DNA from: Notospermus geniculatus
Lineage: Eukaryota; Nemertea; Pilidiophora; Heteronemertea; Lineidae
Assembly: GCA_002633025.1 (NCBI GenBank)
Contig: NMRB01000279.1
Span: 367,270-431,269, forward strand
Direction of reading: 5' to 3'
Length of the DNA: 64,000 nt
The position numbers and the translations under genes are program-made. Under the pieces are notes generated by a model, which did no database searches, was not told where the DNA came from, and saw nothing but the letters and a program-made list of their open reading frames with translations. Below are positions 54,093-64,000 of the stretch, piece by piece (position 1 is the stretch's first letter; every line of letters begins with the position of its first letter).

Positions 54093-54940
54093 GCAAACCC
54101 TAAACCAATTCAACCACAGCATCTGTTGTGGCGACTCATTAGGTTGTTACACGAGAGGGGCCAGGAACAAATCCTGTTTTGTCAAGTCACAAGATTGCAC
54201 CAATCGATTGGTATCCCTTAGCAGCGACAACTGTGCACCAAATCGCATATCGCTTTTGCAAATGCACTCCAAAAGACAAGGTTAGACCGATGAAGAACTT
54301 GCAGGATGATTCATTATTCAAGCTTTGCCGATACCTATTGAATACGACCCGCGTATCTCCAGCCGGGATGTCAAATACCGTTTCAGGCCACCCTGAAAAA
54401 TGCATGAGAATGTAGGCTCATTCTGAATACTCACAATAGCTGGAAACACTTCACGCAAGATGGACCAAATTGCCGTATGAATATTCATGAAATGGCAAAA
54501 GGAGATTCTTTAATTTATTGCAGACCTGTAGGGAGTTATTGATCTCATTCATACTCGTTGCCCGCGGCAATTCATGAAAACTATTGATGTAATAAACTGA
54601 CGACACCAAACTCAACATGTTTCAAAAGTTTGAAAATATATTTATTTCGATTCAATATTCTTATATAAAATGTTTTAAAAATCTTTATATCAACTTTATA
54701 ACCAAAGTTTAAAACATTTTAAACAACTGTGTAGTGTTGTGTACTGTTACCTAAATTTTTGAATTTGTTAGGTTTCATCATTTGTTCAATAAGAAACATA
54801 CTGGTAGGGACGTTTCCACTACAGCGGTTTACTACATCAGTTTCCACTACAGTGGTTTCCAGCGTGGTTTGCGGTGTGAGCAGTGCGGTTTTCACAGGGT
54901 TTTGGAGAATCTTCCGATATGGTTTACAAATTATCCCATT
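54093..54940. other. No gene seen
   Basis: Unique, AT-rich towards 54650. The 78- and 72-codon frames on opposite strands at 54179-54415 have no recognised domain. Confidence 0.45.
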
Positions 54941-55392
54941 CAGGAGCAGATCCAGGATTCTGGTAAAGGGCAGATCCAGGATTCTGGTAAAGGGCAGATC
55001 CAGGATTCTGGTAAAGGGCAGATCCAGGATTCTGGTAAAGGGCAGATCCAGGATTCTGGTAAAGGACAGATCCAGGATTCTGGTAAAGGGCAGATCCAGG
55101 ATTCTGGTAAAGGGCAGATCCAGGATTCTGGTAAAGGGAGCACAGAAGGCCACAGGGGAAAGGATGAAGGCGAGCACCGAAGGCGCGAAGCCATGGTGGG
55201 GGGTCTGGGGGTTCTCGCCCAGAAAATTTTGAAATCTAGAAGGTCAATGATGCAATTTCCCAGCATCTGAGGGACAAATTACAAGGCAATTCTGTGCCAT
55301 TTTGAAAAAGGGCAATTTTTCTAACGTTAGTCACCGAAAAATAGGGGGGGGGAGGCACGGGCCGGGTTTGCCCCCACCTGGATCCCCACCTG
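54941..55392 (+). mobile_element. GGCGGATCC-type MITE with left end amplified eightfold
   Basis: The left end CAGGAGCAGATCCAGGATTC continues into eight tandem 24-bp units (GCAGATCCAGGATTCTGGTA then AAGG), ending at 55138 with one substitution. The interior (GAAGGCGCGAAGCC, GGGGGGTCTGGGGGTTCTCG, GAAAATTTTGAAATCTAGAA, CAGCATCTGAGGG) matches 31013-31290, and the right end is CCTGGATCCCCACCTG. Frames of 108-162 codons with an eight-residue repeat are by-products of the 24-bp unit. Confidence 0.9.
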
Positions 55393-55397
55393 GCACT

Positions 55398-55598
55398 CAG
55401 GGTTTCCGCCAGAGGGGAGAATGGGGAGAATTCCATCCCCAAGAAAATTATTTGGGGATAAATCCATCCCCAAAAAATTTTTTTTGAAGAAAAAAATTTC
55501 TTGAAAAGAAAAATTTTTTGAAAAAAAAATTTGTTTGAAATTTTTTTGCAAAATTTTTTTGGTCCATCCCCCAATTTTTTTTTCTGGCGGAAACCCTG
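55398..55598. mobile_element. MITE with CAGGGTTTCCGCCAGA ends
   Basis: CAGGGTTTCCGCCAGA and TCTGGCGGAAACCCTG are perfect 16-bp inverted ends. GCACT and GCAAT flank it, a possible 5-bp duplication with one change. The interior is a string of AAATTTTTTT/AAAAAAATTT blocks with CCATCCCC/GGGGATGG on both sides, so the whole element can fold. It abuts the end of 54941-55392. Confidence 0.85.
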
Positions 55599-55603
55599 GC
55601 AAT

Positions 55604-56619
55604 GCCCGTGAAAACCACTGCTGCTGGGCAGAAACTTTGTAGCAGAAACAGGCCTGTTTGGACCCAACCTTCCGCATCTCTCATGAAGATGACATGGAAG
55701 GATCGTGCGATGCAATCCCAATTCAAGTCATATCTTGGATTCCATCACCCACTCAACCAGACAGAGATTTCCTTATTTCTAATTTCCCTGAATGGCTAAA
55801 AACAAGAAAAAATGCACCTGCGTTTCCGGCGACACAGCTTGTTTGTTAATTTCACATTAAGATGACTCACCGGTCGAGAAACGCACCGTGTTCTGAATTA
55901 CTAAACGTAAACATTGGCCTAGGGCGATTGCAGAGAATCTAATTAACCTGCCGTAATTAACGCACGGTGAAAGGGAACGTTTCGTAAATTAAGTTTACGG
56001 CACATGGAGAAGGGCCAGAGGAAATGTGGTGTGAAGATCGATGTTTGTGGTCAGATGGAATCCGGTTTGTTCTATTTACGGTCACTGGGTTCTGGGAGTG
56101 GACACATTTTTTACTCCAACACATTTGACGCTCTGTTCTTCTACCCCAGTCTTTTGTGGTGGTACATTTTTTCCCCTTTGTCTTCTACAGTAGGAAGAAG
56201 TCTATAATTACCAGGGGCAAAACATGGAAGCTGAACAGGGGGACATTCGTTTCAAAATTGTAAAATCTACTGTGATTTTAAAAGACTCGTAATGGCAGGG
56301 TTGACTTTTCATAGTCAATTTCAAAGAATTTTCAGAGCTGGTTTCTTCAAACCCACCAAACCCCCAGGCTACACCCTTGATTACACCCAGTAGCAAGGGT
56401 ATCCGTTTTTGGTTTCTATAGCTGGGCTCAGGGGATGGGGTGGGGTGCTCAGGACAACCCCCCGAAGGGCAGAGGTGAATATTTGAGCAGACACGGCCCC
56501 AGAACAATTTTCAAACTAACAACGATATGTGGAAAGCTGCGGAGGAAAATGGAGATAGATTCTCCAAAAGAAAGTCACCTTCTTCATTCTACAGATCAAA
56601 CCATCCCTCAATGGGTGAC
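55604..56619. other. No gene seen; possible old element remnant
   Basis: Mostly unique. Near 56210 CCAGGGGCAAAAC and GAACAGGGGGAC resemble the ends of GGCGGATCC-type elements, but too weakly to call. The mirrored frames at 55602-55849 have no recognised domain. Confidence 0.4.
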
Positions 56620-56784
56620 TTCACTGCCATTAGAGGCCACCACCAGTTAGCGGTCCTAGTACATCATGGAAGTTGACATCACAGAGAAGAAGCGCACATC
56701 ACAATGTCATCCATGATGACAAATTTTGTGACGCTTCAGGACCGCTAACTGGTGGTGCCCTCTAACGGCAGTAAAGTCTCCCAT
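56620..56784. mobile_element. MITE with ~52-bp TIRs
   Basis: AATGGGTGACTTCACTGCCA...TTAGAGGCCACCACCAGTTA...GCGGTCCT pairs with AGGACCGCTAACTGGTGGTG...CCCTCTAACGGCAGT...GTCTCCCATT. Three or four mismatches. The unique centre is about 60 bp. Target duplication not resolved. Confidence 0.85.
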
Positions 56785-57402
56785 TATAAACATACAAGAT
56801 GAGCACCACAGAAACATGGTAAATTTCTCGAACCCTAACCATCGGCCTGATTGAAATTGCTCCATAACTGGATGCAGAAGTCACAATTTACAGCAAACCC
56901 ATCAGATATTATCAGAAGTGGGATCCATGAGATATTTTATAAGTTCTGACACGCTTTGATCCTCTCCTTCGAAATTTCATCTCGGGTTCCCGTTGGCGGT
57001 GACGACCGCGTAACAATCCTATATCATGGCCAAATGATCAGGAAAAAGCGGTAATTCCTCGGATCAAATTTTGGTAACTTGATCAAGATTGCTGTGTGAT
57101 TGGATTAATAATGTTAAATCTTTGTCACGATATCTCATCTCCTTTGGGCGATGTCGTCTATGCATCCCAGATAAGATTTTACATCCACCCTTAAGTAAAC
57201 AGTCGCCGTGGTAATGTCATTTGTGGTCTGTGATTGGATGTAGTGTGTTTGCCCTTCTATCAGTTTGGTGGTTCAGAAGTAGCATGATAGTTCGCCTGAA
57301 ACAGCCAATCGCTGGGTTTATTCACCGTTGGCTGAAGTCAGTGAATCCTTTTCCTGAGATTAAACACTGGTAAGCGTAGGACAGCAGGATTTGAACCACG
57401 TT
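56785..57402. other. No gene seen
   Basis: Unique sequence with no supported feature. Confidence 0.45.
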
Positions 57403-57528
57403 AATAGGGAGGTTTCGCAAGTGCCCGGTTAGGCCCTACGACGACGTTTATCTATTGTGTGGGTATACCCAAACAATAGATAAACGTCCTCGTATGGCCT
57501 AACCAGGCACTTGCGAAACCTCCCTATT
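57403..57528. mobile_element. Near-perfect hairpin element, 56-bp arms
   Basis: AATAGGGAGGTTTCGCAAGT...ACGTTTATCTATTGT and ACAATAGATAAACGT...ACTTGCGAAACCTCCCTATT are complementary over about 56 bp with few mismatches. The loop (GTGGGTATACCCA) is itself a short palindrome. This geometry resembles a pre-miRNA-like or siRNA-producing hairpin, but is most simply a MITE. Confidence 0.9.
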
Positions 57529-58167
57529 TTCTTCATGAAAGCACATAGAACGGAAAGGGCCAATCATTGAAAGGGCTGAAAAATCCAGGGGTCTCGTGTT
57601 TAGCCCCTGCTGATCCCGGATTAGCGGGGAAATATATCTGCTGAAATAATGGGTCATAATCGATGTCACAAGAGCAGAAGATTAGGCCAGGCTGGCTTAT
57701 TTTTGTTTGGATGTTGCCATTTCGAGATGTTTTTGCAGAAAGTGGTGCAAATTGATTTGGAAAGCTGACCTCCGACAACCAAAGCCGATATCAAGCAACC
57801 TTTACATAAAGGTCAATTGGTCTTCCCCTCTTACAAACACCCCCACAAATCAGTGAGAGATCCCCCCCCCCCTTAAAATCCATTATCAGGAGAGGTTTAC
57901 CCCGAATTGGCGATCACCCCCTGATGGTAAAATCGATTGCTTTCTGGCACAACATTGATTCAAATTGACCTGATACCACCTGTACATTTAGAACAAAACC
58001 CCTCCAATAAAGCATGATAGAGAATTACAGGTTGAAATGTTAAATCTGGATTTGGATTTGGATTTGGACCATAGCCGTGTTTGGTCTGACAGTTAGCCTT
58101 TGACCCTCCTGCCAATACCACATCAAAACCGGGTATAAAAACCCTGCCGCGTGGCCCCAACATTTTC
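57529..58167. other. No gene seen
   Basis: Unique sequence, with C-rich runs near 57870 and three GGATTT repeats at 58047-58066. Confidence 0.45.
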
Positions 58168-58253
58168 TGGGGACGAATTTTCCTCGGGGACGAATTTTCC
58201 GGGGATGAATTCTCCTTGGGGACGAATTTTCCAGGGACGAATTTTCCTGTAAC
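58168..58253. repeat. Short GGGGACGAATTTTCC tandem repeat
   Basis: GGGGACGAATTTTCC and variants occur five times in 86 bp with 1-5-bp spacers. Near-palindromic units. Confidence 0.85.
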
Positions 58254-58269
58254 CCCCAAAATACAACTA

Positions 58270-58645
58270 TAGTGGAACCTCCCTTAGCGGACACTCTGCC
58301 AGGAGGACACTTCTCTACTAAGGACACCAAAGTTCAGTCCTACACCAGTCATTTCTAATCATTATGGCCTCTATAATCAGGACACCTTTGCCAGGAGGAC
58401 ACCTCTCTAATAAGTATTGCAAAGTTCAGTCCTCCACTAGGCCTAGTCATCTCTCTTCATTTTCACCTCTGTAATCAGGACACCTCTAAATTACGGACAC
58501 CACCTGTCGCAGATGTCAAAAGTACTATATCAATCATTTCTGTCCATTTTGACCCCTGTAATGAGGTCACATCATCCAAGAACAGATTGAACATTATTGT
58601 TTTGAAATAGCAGCGAAAGGCGTCCTTAATAGAGAGGTTCCACAG
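58270..58645. mobile_element. Pogo/mariner-type MITE, complete
   Basis: TA at 58268-58269 and 58646-58647; ends TAGTGGAACCTCCCTTAGCG and TTAATAGAGAGGTTCCACAG. Between them TCAGGACACCT and CCAGGAGGACAC segments recur three times, as in 40795-41150. Ends of this kind with TA duplication are known from pogo/Tigger-type Tc1-mariner elements. Confidence 0.85.
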
Positions 58646-58647
58646 TA

Positions 58648-59149
58648 CTGAATTCAACCAAGCAGACAAGAGGATCTGACCATGATCAGCAGGAAAAATC
58701 ATAGAACTGAACGCTATTGTTTCAAATAGCATCCATCGATGAAATGCTTCAGGGTAAATAAAATCAAAGTTATGATGGTTCTTTATGAAACCATTGAACT
58801 TTGTTAATCACGCAAGTGCATATTAGTAATTACACCACTGTTTATTTCTTTTTTTAAGATATTTGTCGTTTTATGCCACAAGGAAGGCTGACGTGGAAAT
58901 CGACAGTTGGTCAGCCACCACAAGATTGTGGCTTTAATCTGTTTCATGCCAAGGAAGACTTTTTTTGTAAAGTGAACTTTTGCAAAGTCTCTTGTGGGTC
59001 TCTTAGTGCAAAGCACAGCCAATAAGGGACTTTATTGTCAATAGGTGGTAGCACTGCATGAGCTGTCCTGAACAAAATATTCCTTTTAATAAGAAATTGA
59101 CATGTGACCTTAATCGTATTAATAGATTCCAATGACAGCCACTATGGCA
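58648..59149. other. No gene seen
   Basis: Unique sequence with no supported feature. Confidence 0.45.
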
Positions 59150-59345
59150 AGCCAAAGTGGAAAAAATTTCAGAACTGAGATATTATTGTCAAGACTACAA
59201 GAATATGGTCAGAATAATGAAATTGTCACCAGAATATTCATATCATGTTATCAGAACCCCAAATTATACTATCAGATTTTCGAGAATATGGTCAGAATAT
59301 TCATATTATGTTGTCAGAATGGCCAAATTATACTTCAGAGTGACA
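59150..59345 (+). repeat. Two-copy tandem duplication, ~84 bp
   Basis: GAATATGGTCAGAAT, CAGAATATTCATATYATGTT, RTCAGAAYSSC and CAAATTATACT occur in the same order twice (from 59201 and 59284). Confidence 0.8.
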
Positions 59346-59711
59346 ACTGAAGAAAGAGTTATGGTGAACATGAAATAAAAGGAATGGACCTTGTCACCTC
59401 TCGTAGCCTCGTTCATCTCATTAATTATAGAAATTTTAACAAGCATAACACTTCAATTTCGTAATGGACTTTCAAATCACAATTTACTAATTGGTAGCTT
59501 TTTCACAGATTCTGATGACGAGGTGCAAGAAAGACAAGTGGAAATCAATTTTCTCTAAGTGCCAAGACTGATATTGTAAGACTGCATAAATCATTGTCTC
59601 AAGACTGTTATCAGCAACATTTTGACTTGATGAGAGGTGAGCAGCATCAACGTGACTTAAACCAGGGTAACATTTAGCAATGTGACCATGTGTCAGTGTG
59701 ACACTTATACT
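59346..59711. other. No gene seen
   Basis: Unique sequence. Confidence 0.45.
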
Positions 59712-59748
59712 GCTTTGGCCCTGATGGAAAAATCAAATCAAATACAAG
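59712..59748 (+). mobile_element. SINE-I 3' tail only
   Basis: GCTTTGGCCCTGATGGAAAA followed by ATCAAATCAAATACAAG is the 3' end of SINE-I. This 37-bp, tail-only fragment fits a severely 5'-truncated reverse-transcription product. Confidence 0.7.
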
Positions 59749-59799
59749 TACTCCATGGATTGTTTGACCCCTACCCATCAAAAGAGGAAAAATAGGTGA

Positions 59800-59912
59800 C
59801 ACAACGAAAAATGGGCCACACCAGGAAAATGGGCCACACTAAAAATGTGCCCTGCTGGAAAAATGGGCCATGCTGAAAAATGGGCCACACTGAAAAACGG
59901 GCCATGCTGAAA
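59800..59912. repeat. GAAAAATGGGCCACACT tandem repeat
   Basis: About six 17-20-bp units of GAAAAATGGGCCAYRCT, with small length changes. Non-coding. Confidence 0.9.
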
Positions 59913-61420
59913 ACTTACATCAGCCCTAACAAAGTCACGAAAATGTCTACAGAGGGATGAGCACAGGGACATGTGACAGACAACAATTTAGCCATGCAGA
60001 AAATGGCTTTAGATTTCAAATGACAACTGCAGAACTGAGAGCCTAGGGAATCAACACTACTTCCAATATATTTGACAACTTTTTCCATTTCGAACTTTGG
60101 CATTCTGTGGCAAGTATCAAATGTCATGGGAGAAGTTTTTAATCAAATAAGTTCGAGATGTACATTAAAATCTTGTCAAAAATGATTACATATAGTTGTG
60201 AGGAAAGCAATTCAATTTTTATAAAATTTGCAGATGTTTTTTTTAGGAATGTTCTCAAATCATAAGACACCTTCCAGACTAATTAGAAATTGACAAGATG
60301 AGTAATTAAGAGGTCTGATTATCTGTCAATATGAAAATTTCACATATCAGCCACGACTTTTAGGCAAATTAATTATTTATGTTCAGACTTTTCAAGACTT
60401 GTCTATGCAGGCCACTTCTTCCTTGAATAACTGGCTGCAGCCAGATGACACTTGATCCATAAAGTGCCAAAGGCAGTCAAAAATGAAGATTTGTGAATGT
60501 AACATGAGAGCCAACTAAAACCCATCACCAAAAGTAGAAAGCTCTCGGTGAGTACTTTCCAATGAATACGTATGTGACAGGATTTATGTGAGATTTCAGG
60601 ATTGGGTAGGATTTGTTTAATGAAAGTGACATTGGCATGAAAGGATTACTTCTTTGGTGCCGATTCCTTGAAAAGTGGGACAGCACATAGTGATGCAGAA
60701 TTCCAAAGGTTTTCATCACAAATGTCATCATGATAAGCATTGTTTTAAGTGTCATTGCATTACAATGGTCTTGCAGCAATGACGTCATAGCGGGACTTGG
60801 CATTCAAGAAAATCCATGCAATAAAACTGGCAAGTTGTCTGATTCCCACTTCTGGAGAGCTTTTCATCATGAATAAATCAAGTACATCTCGAACTGAAAA
60901 AATCATTCTGAACCCCAGACAACCATAGCACAACATCAAACACAGAAGACAACCTGGTTAGATATTGGAGGAATCTTATATCAACTACAATAAGCACTAT
61001 CCGTTACTTCCAATTGGAATAGAAACACAATAGAAACATGAACCTTACAATTTTTACTTTGAAATGTGACCGGTATCATGAGATCCAACTTAAATTGGTA
61101 GCCTGTTAAGTGTAATAATATCATGTTCACACCTACAAAGAATAGTTTCACTCTTCCAGTGCCGTCATTATGACTTGTCAAGCAATTTTGTGTCAACGGA
61201 ATATTTTGACGTTTGGAAAAAAATTATCTTGAGGAAAAATGGAAGGATCTTTCTAATTCTTCTGTGACCAGTATTCATGTAAAAACCGATGTCCCCATCT
61301 ACATGGGTTTTCTATTCGGGGACTGGTTGAGATTCTTAAGGGGAAGGAAAAGTAAGATAGCTATCCGATGTCCATCATGCTAAAATTTCATGTACACAAT
61401 GTGTATCACTATCCAAGGGG
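59913..61420. other. No gene seen; one hairpin-arm fragment
   Basis: AT-rich unique sequence apart from 60542-60583, which is one arm plus loop of the hairpin at 20990-21061. No supported coding region. Confidence 0.45.
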
Positions 61421-61655
61421 TATTTTTTTATTTGTATTTGTATTGGATTTTTCCCATCAGGGCCAAAGCCATAGCATTATTGGCCCTGGTAAGTACGGAA
61501 GAGGCCATCTCATGCTACTCATTTTCCTCACTAGGATGAGGTCTTTTACTTGCCCTTGCAAAGGCACAAGGTACACTGACGGCTTACGGACTGAAGAGCC
61601 AGGGATGATTAATCCCATATGCCCGGGATTCGAACCCAGCACCTGCTGGTTAAGT
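61421..61655 (-). mobile_element. SINE-I copy, near full length
   Basis: ATTTGTATTTGTATTGGATT, CATCAGGGCCAAAGCCATAG, CTGGTAAGTACGGAAGAGGC, TTGCAAAGGCACAAGGTACA, GAAGAGCCAGGGATGATTAA and GGGATTCGAACCCAGCACCT are present. The head is cut after GGTTAAGTCCAAGGGG, before the A box. Confidence 0.9.
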
Positions 61656-61735
61656 CCAAGGGGTCAGATGGGAAGCTCCTCAAATATTGTGTCATCACAG
61701 ATCAACAGATTTGTTTCTTAACTATTGATAACAAT

Positions 61736-62230
61736 AGCCCCGTTTACACTGGTCACGGAAAAAGCGATCCGTGCTCGGACTGGTCCCGGCACGGTTCGTC
61801 ATCTGGCGATCTGCCCCGTTTACACTGGCACAGTGGAACCGAGCCAGTTGGCGAGTCTCTCGAGCTCTCCTGTCAGTTCAGTCGATCGGAGGTACGAAAA
61901 TCACACGAAAAACCAAACAACGACAACAACAAAATGGATGCCGCCATGGAAAATCACTCAAAAATTCCCGCTAATGACGTCATTCATAATTCGCACATGT
62001 GCAGAACACAATTTAGCAACCGAGCCGAGATCGGTTACCGTTTACACAGCAGTTTATCGAACCGATCCGATCTCGGACCGGTCCGAGATCACCTCCAACT
62101 GGTGGTCTCGGCACGGTTTGGTTTGGAACCGATCCTGGCACGCTTGTCCCGTTTACACTTGCTATTTTTTTGGTGATCCGATCTCGGACCGGTCCGAGAT
62201 CGGTTATTTTTGCTCAGTGTAAACGGGGCT
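61736..62230. mobile_element. AGCCCC-ended MITE, AAT target duplication
   Basis: Ends AGCCCCGTTTACACTG and CAGTGTAAACGGGGCT, perfect over 16 bp, with AAT at 61733-61735 and 62231-62233. The interior repeats CCGATCTCGGACCGGTCCGA and shorter GAACCGA/TCGGTTC words in both orientations, and CCCGTTTACACT is repeated internally. Frames of 165-185 codons run across it and its left flank; they are not genes. Confidence 0.9.
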
Positions 62231-62233
62231 AAT

Positions 62234-63259
62234 GATGTCCATTCATTGCCCCTTGTTTGAAATTTACAACATTACGGTTCTCTTGCTCAACACTTAATTG
62301 ACAAACATCAAAACGCAAAGGTTAAAAGTCTGGGGCATGACATTTTGAATATTCATGATCCACCAATCAAGTGGCATGGAAATTATCAATAAGCATTTAA
62401 GTGGTATGATATCAAAACGAAAGTTTTAATTCCATTTCTATCAAAAAGAATACCCGTGCTGCTCCTAATGACAATGCGAACAAAATCATCGCCGTCAGCA
62501 ACCGTGTCCTCGTTTCCTTTTCAAACATTCGTTAAATATATCAAGGTGAAAACATTTGCACGGATTCGAAAATCAAACATGGTGATAATGCAACGATGTT
62601 GTCTTAACCTCGGGCTAGTACAGCGCAATTCGGTAATTACAACTGGCAAATTGACGAATCGATTTTTTCATCTACGTCAATGCTTCGTGTACCCGGAGGC
62701 GTTATCCATTTTCATTTTCCAACTCTGGGCTTTTTACCCCAAACTTTTGGTTACATTCTCTCATAATGAAATTCTGAACCAATGAAATCTCAGCACATTT
62801 TCACATTTTTGTAAAAAAAGTTTAATTGTTGTCTGTTTATTTGGTGTTAAATGTTTACACAGTGCAAAAAGGTTCATTTTTCTGTCAAATTTGAAAAGTA
62901 TTCTTCATTTTTGATCCTCAAGGCACCAACTTGGTAACAATACACAAACTTCAATGAATGTATGGAAATTGTTTCAGGATTTCGTTAAAGTATCGTATTT
63001 CTGGTTTTGAGGAATTAGATTTTAAACATCATTTCACGTGTCTTGGAAAAAAAGTCATGTTGTCACCTCCAGTTTTCAAAGGATGAAATATGGCGTATTA
63101 TTTGACTGTGAAGTAATGGAGGGATATTGGACCCCTTGGGGAAATTTTCATGGTAACAAGCACAGCATTGAACGTCCCCCGTCGCCCCGGGTGCAAGTCC
63201 ACCGGTCATGTATTTTGAAGATTCCATTCAGTATTAATGGCACAATCACAGTTTCTGTG
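62234..63259. other. No gene seen
   Basis: Unique, AT-rich. A 109-codon frame at 62456-62785 has no recognised domain. Confidence 0.45.
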
Positions 63260-64000
63260 ATTCGGCTTTTGGGCCCCCTGGTGGCAAAGTGGAAAATCAG
63301 ATTTGGTCGATTCTTTGACGCAACACACCGTTGGCCCATGATACATCCCTCCACAAAATATCAACCCAAAATTTTCAGTCGTTCAGAAGTTACAGAGCGG
63401 AAGGGAACTTTTGTGGATTTTACAAAGTGCCCCCTACAGGGCTGAAAAATAGCCACGCTGTTGCGGGCATAACCCCTCGGCCTCTGTCACCTTGAAATGT
63501 AGGTCTAATGAAAAACCCGTCTGATATGTTGTGTGCCCTGACTGGATACACCCCCCATAAAAATTTCATGAAGTTTCGATGACTAGTTTAGGAGTAATCG
63601 CCAATTTTGTTATTTCACTATGTGCCCCCTGGTGGCCAAAGTAGGAATCAGATCCGGTCGATTTTCAATAGCGAGAAGCGTCATGTCATGAGGTATGAAC
63701 ATACAAAATGTGAGACGAAAATTCCAAAGCATTCTCAAGTTAGAGCGTTCACGTCGTTGACCAATCAGATTTCAGCTTTTGACCTCTGTCACCTTGAAAT
63801 GTAGGTCTAATCAAAAACCCGTCTGATATGTTGTGTACCCTGACTGGATACACCCACCATAAAAATTTCATGAAGTTTTGATGACTAGTTTAGGAGTAAT
63901 CGCAAATTTTGTCATTTCACTATGTGCCCCCTGGTGGCCAAAGTAGGAATCAGATCCGGTCGATTTTCAATAGCGAGAAGCGTCATGTCATGAGGTATCA
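63260..64000 (+). repeat. ~302-bp tandem repeat, running off the window
   Basis: TGTGCCCCCTGGTGGCCAAA recurs at 63621 and 63923 (302-bp period), with an older variant (GGGCCCCCTGGTGGCAAAGT) at 63271. Each unit has CCTCTGTCACCTTGAAATGT, AGGTCTAAT(C/G)AAAAACCCGT and CCATAAAAATTTCATGAAGT. The unit is homologous to the ~295-bp internal unit of 10292-11243, so this is probably the body of a second such element whose ends lie outside. Confidence 0.85.

Noticed and set aside
54759-55270. Frames of up to 162 codons with an eight-residue repeat
   Set aside because: Produced by the eight 24-bp TIR units; frames are open in several phases and on both strands.
61619-62222. 165- and 185-codon overlapping frames
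   Set aside because: They overlap in different phases and consist mostly of the palindromic interior of the 61736-62230 MITE plus the edge of a SINE.

Overview
This window is nuclear DNA from a eukaryote, most likely an invertebrate animal. It has short tRNA-derived SINEs with A/B-box heads, many 120-530 bp inverted-repeat elements (MITEs), minisatellites, a 148-N assembly gap and two single Ns. It has no long open reading frames, operons or bacterial signals. One SINE head matches animal 5S rRNA. A marine invertebrate (echinoderm, hemichordate or mollusc-like) would fit, but the species cannot be fixed from the sequence alone. I found no exon or gene that I can support. The open frames are at most 174 codons, usually open on both strands, and often explained by tandem repeats whose period is a multiple of three. 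The window reads as intergenic or intronic DNA dominated by mobile elements.

Layout. 0-12 kb: a decayed element with a TTA flank and a TATA-like box (610-1230), a SINE with a triplicated core (2020-2509), a SINE nested in another SINE (2510-2970), a degenerate ~102-bp tandem array (4850-5560), a SINE split by a TA-flanked MITE (6233-6660), a hairpin element (9528-9735) and a composite at 10196-11323 in which an element with ~295-bp internal repeats sits inside a GGCGGATCC-type element. 12-25 kb: a long-TIR element (14015-14256), a C-rich minisatellite (14373-14905), a tRNA/5S chimeric SINE (17047-17280), a MITE inside a SINE (19703-19961), TTAA-flanked MITEs (20699-20949 and 22536-22747), a 115-bp hairpin array (23552-23888) and a foldback (24899-25103). 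25-40 kb: a TTA-flanked MITE (28270-28742), MITEs that split SINEs or satellites (29629, 31013, 32592, 33680, 34504), a TTAA MITE inside another MITE (37501-37772) and a ~650-bp direct duplication (37866-38526 and 39752-40408). 40-64 kb: pogo/mariner-type MITEs (40795 and 58270), a TTA-flanked MITE (44366), TA- and 5-bp-flanked MITEs (45755, 47115, 42674), a TTAA MITE (50518), the gap (51142-51289), a long unique AT-rich tract (51.3-53.8 kb), a TIR amplified eight times (54941-55138), several hairpins, and a ~302-bp tandem repeat running off the right edge.

The main result is the nesting. At least eight insertions can be read to the base, because an uninterrupted copy of the host repeat occurs elsewhere in the window. 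These comparisons show target duplications of TA, TTAA, AAA and 5 bp, so at least four DNA-transposon chemistries acted here, mostly landing in older SINEs and tandem repeats. All family names are by structure only; no transposase is encoded in the window.
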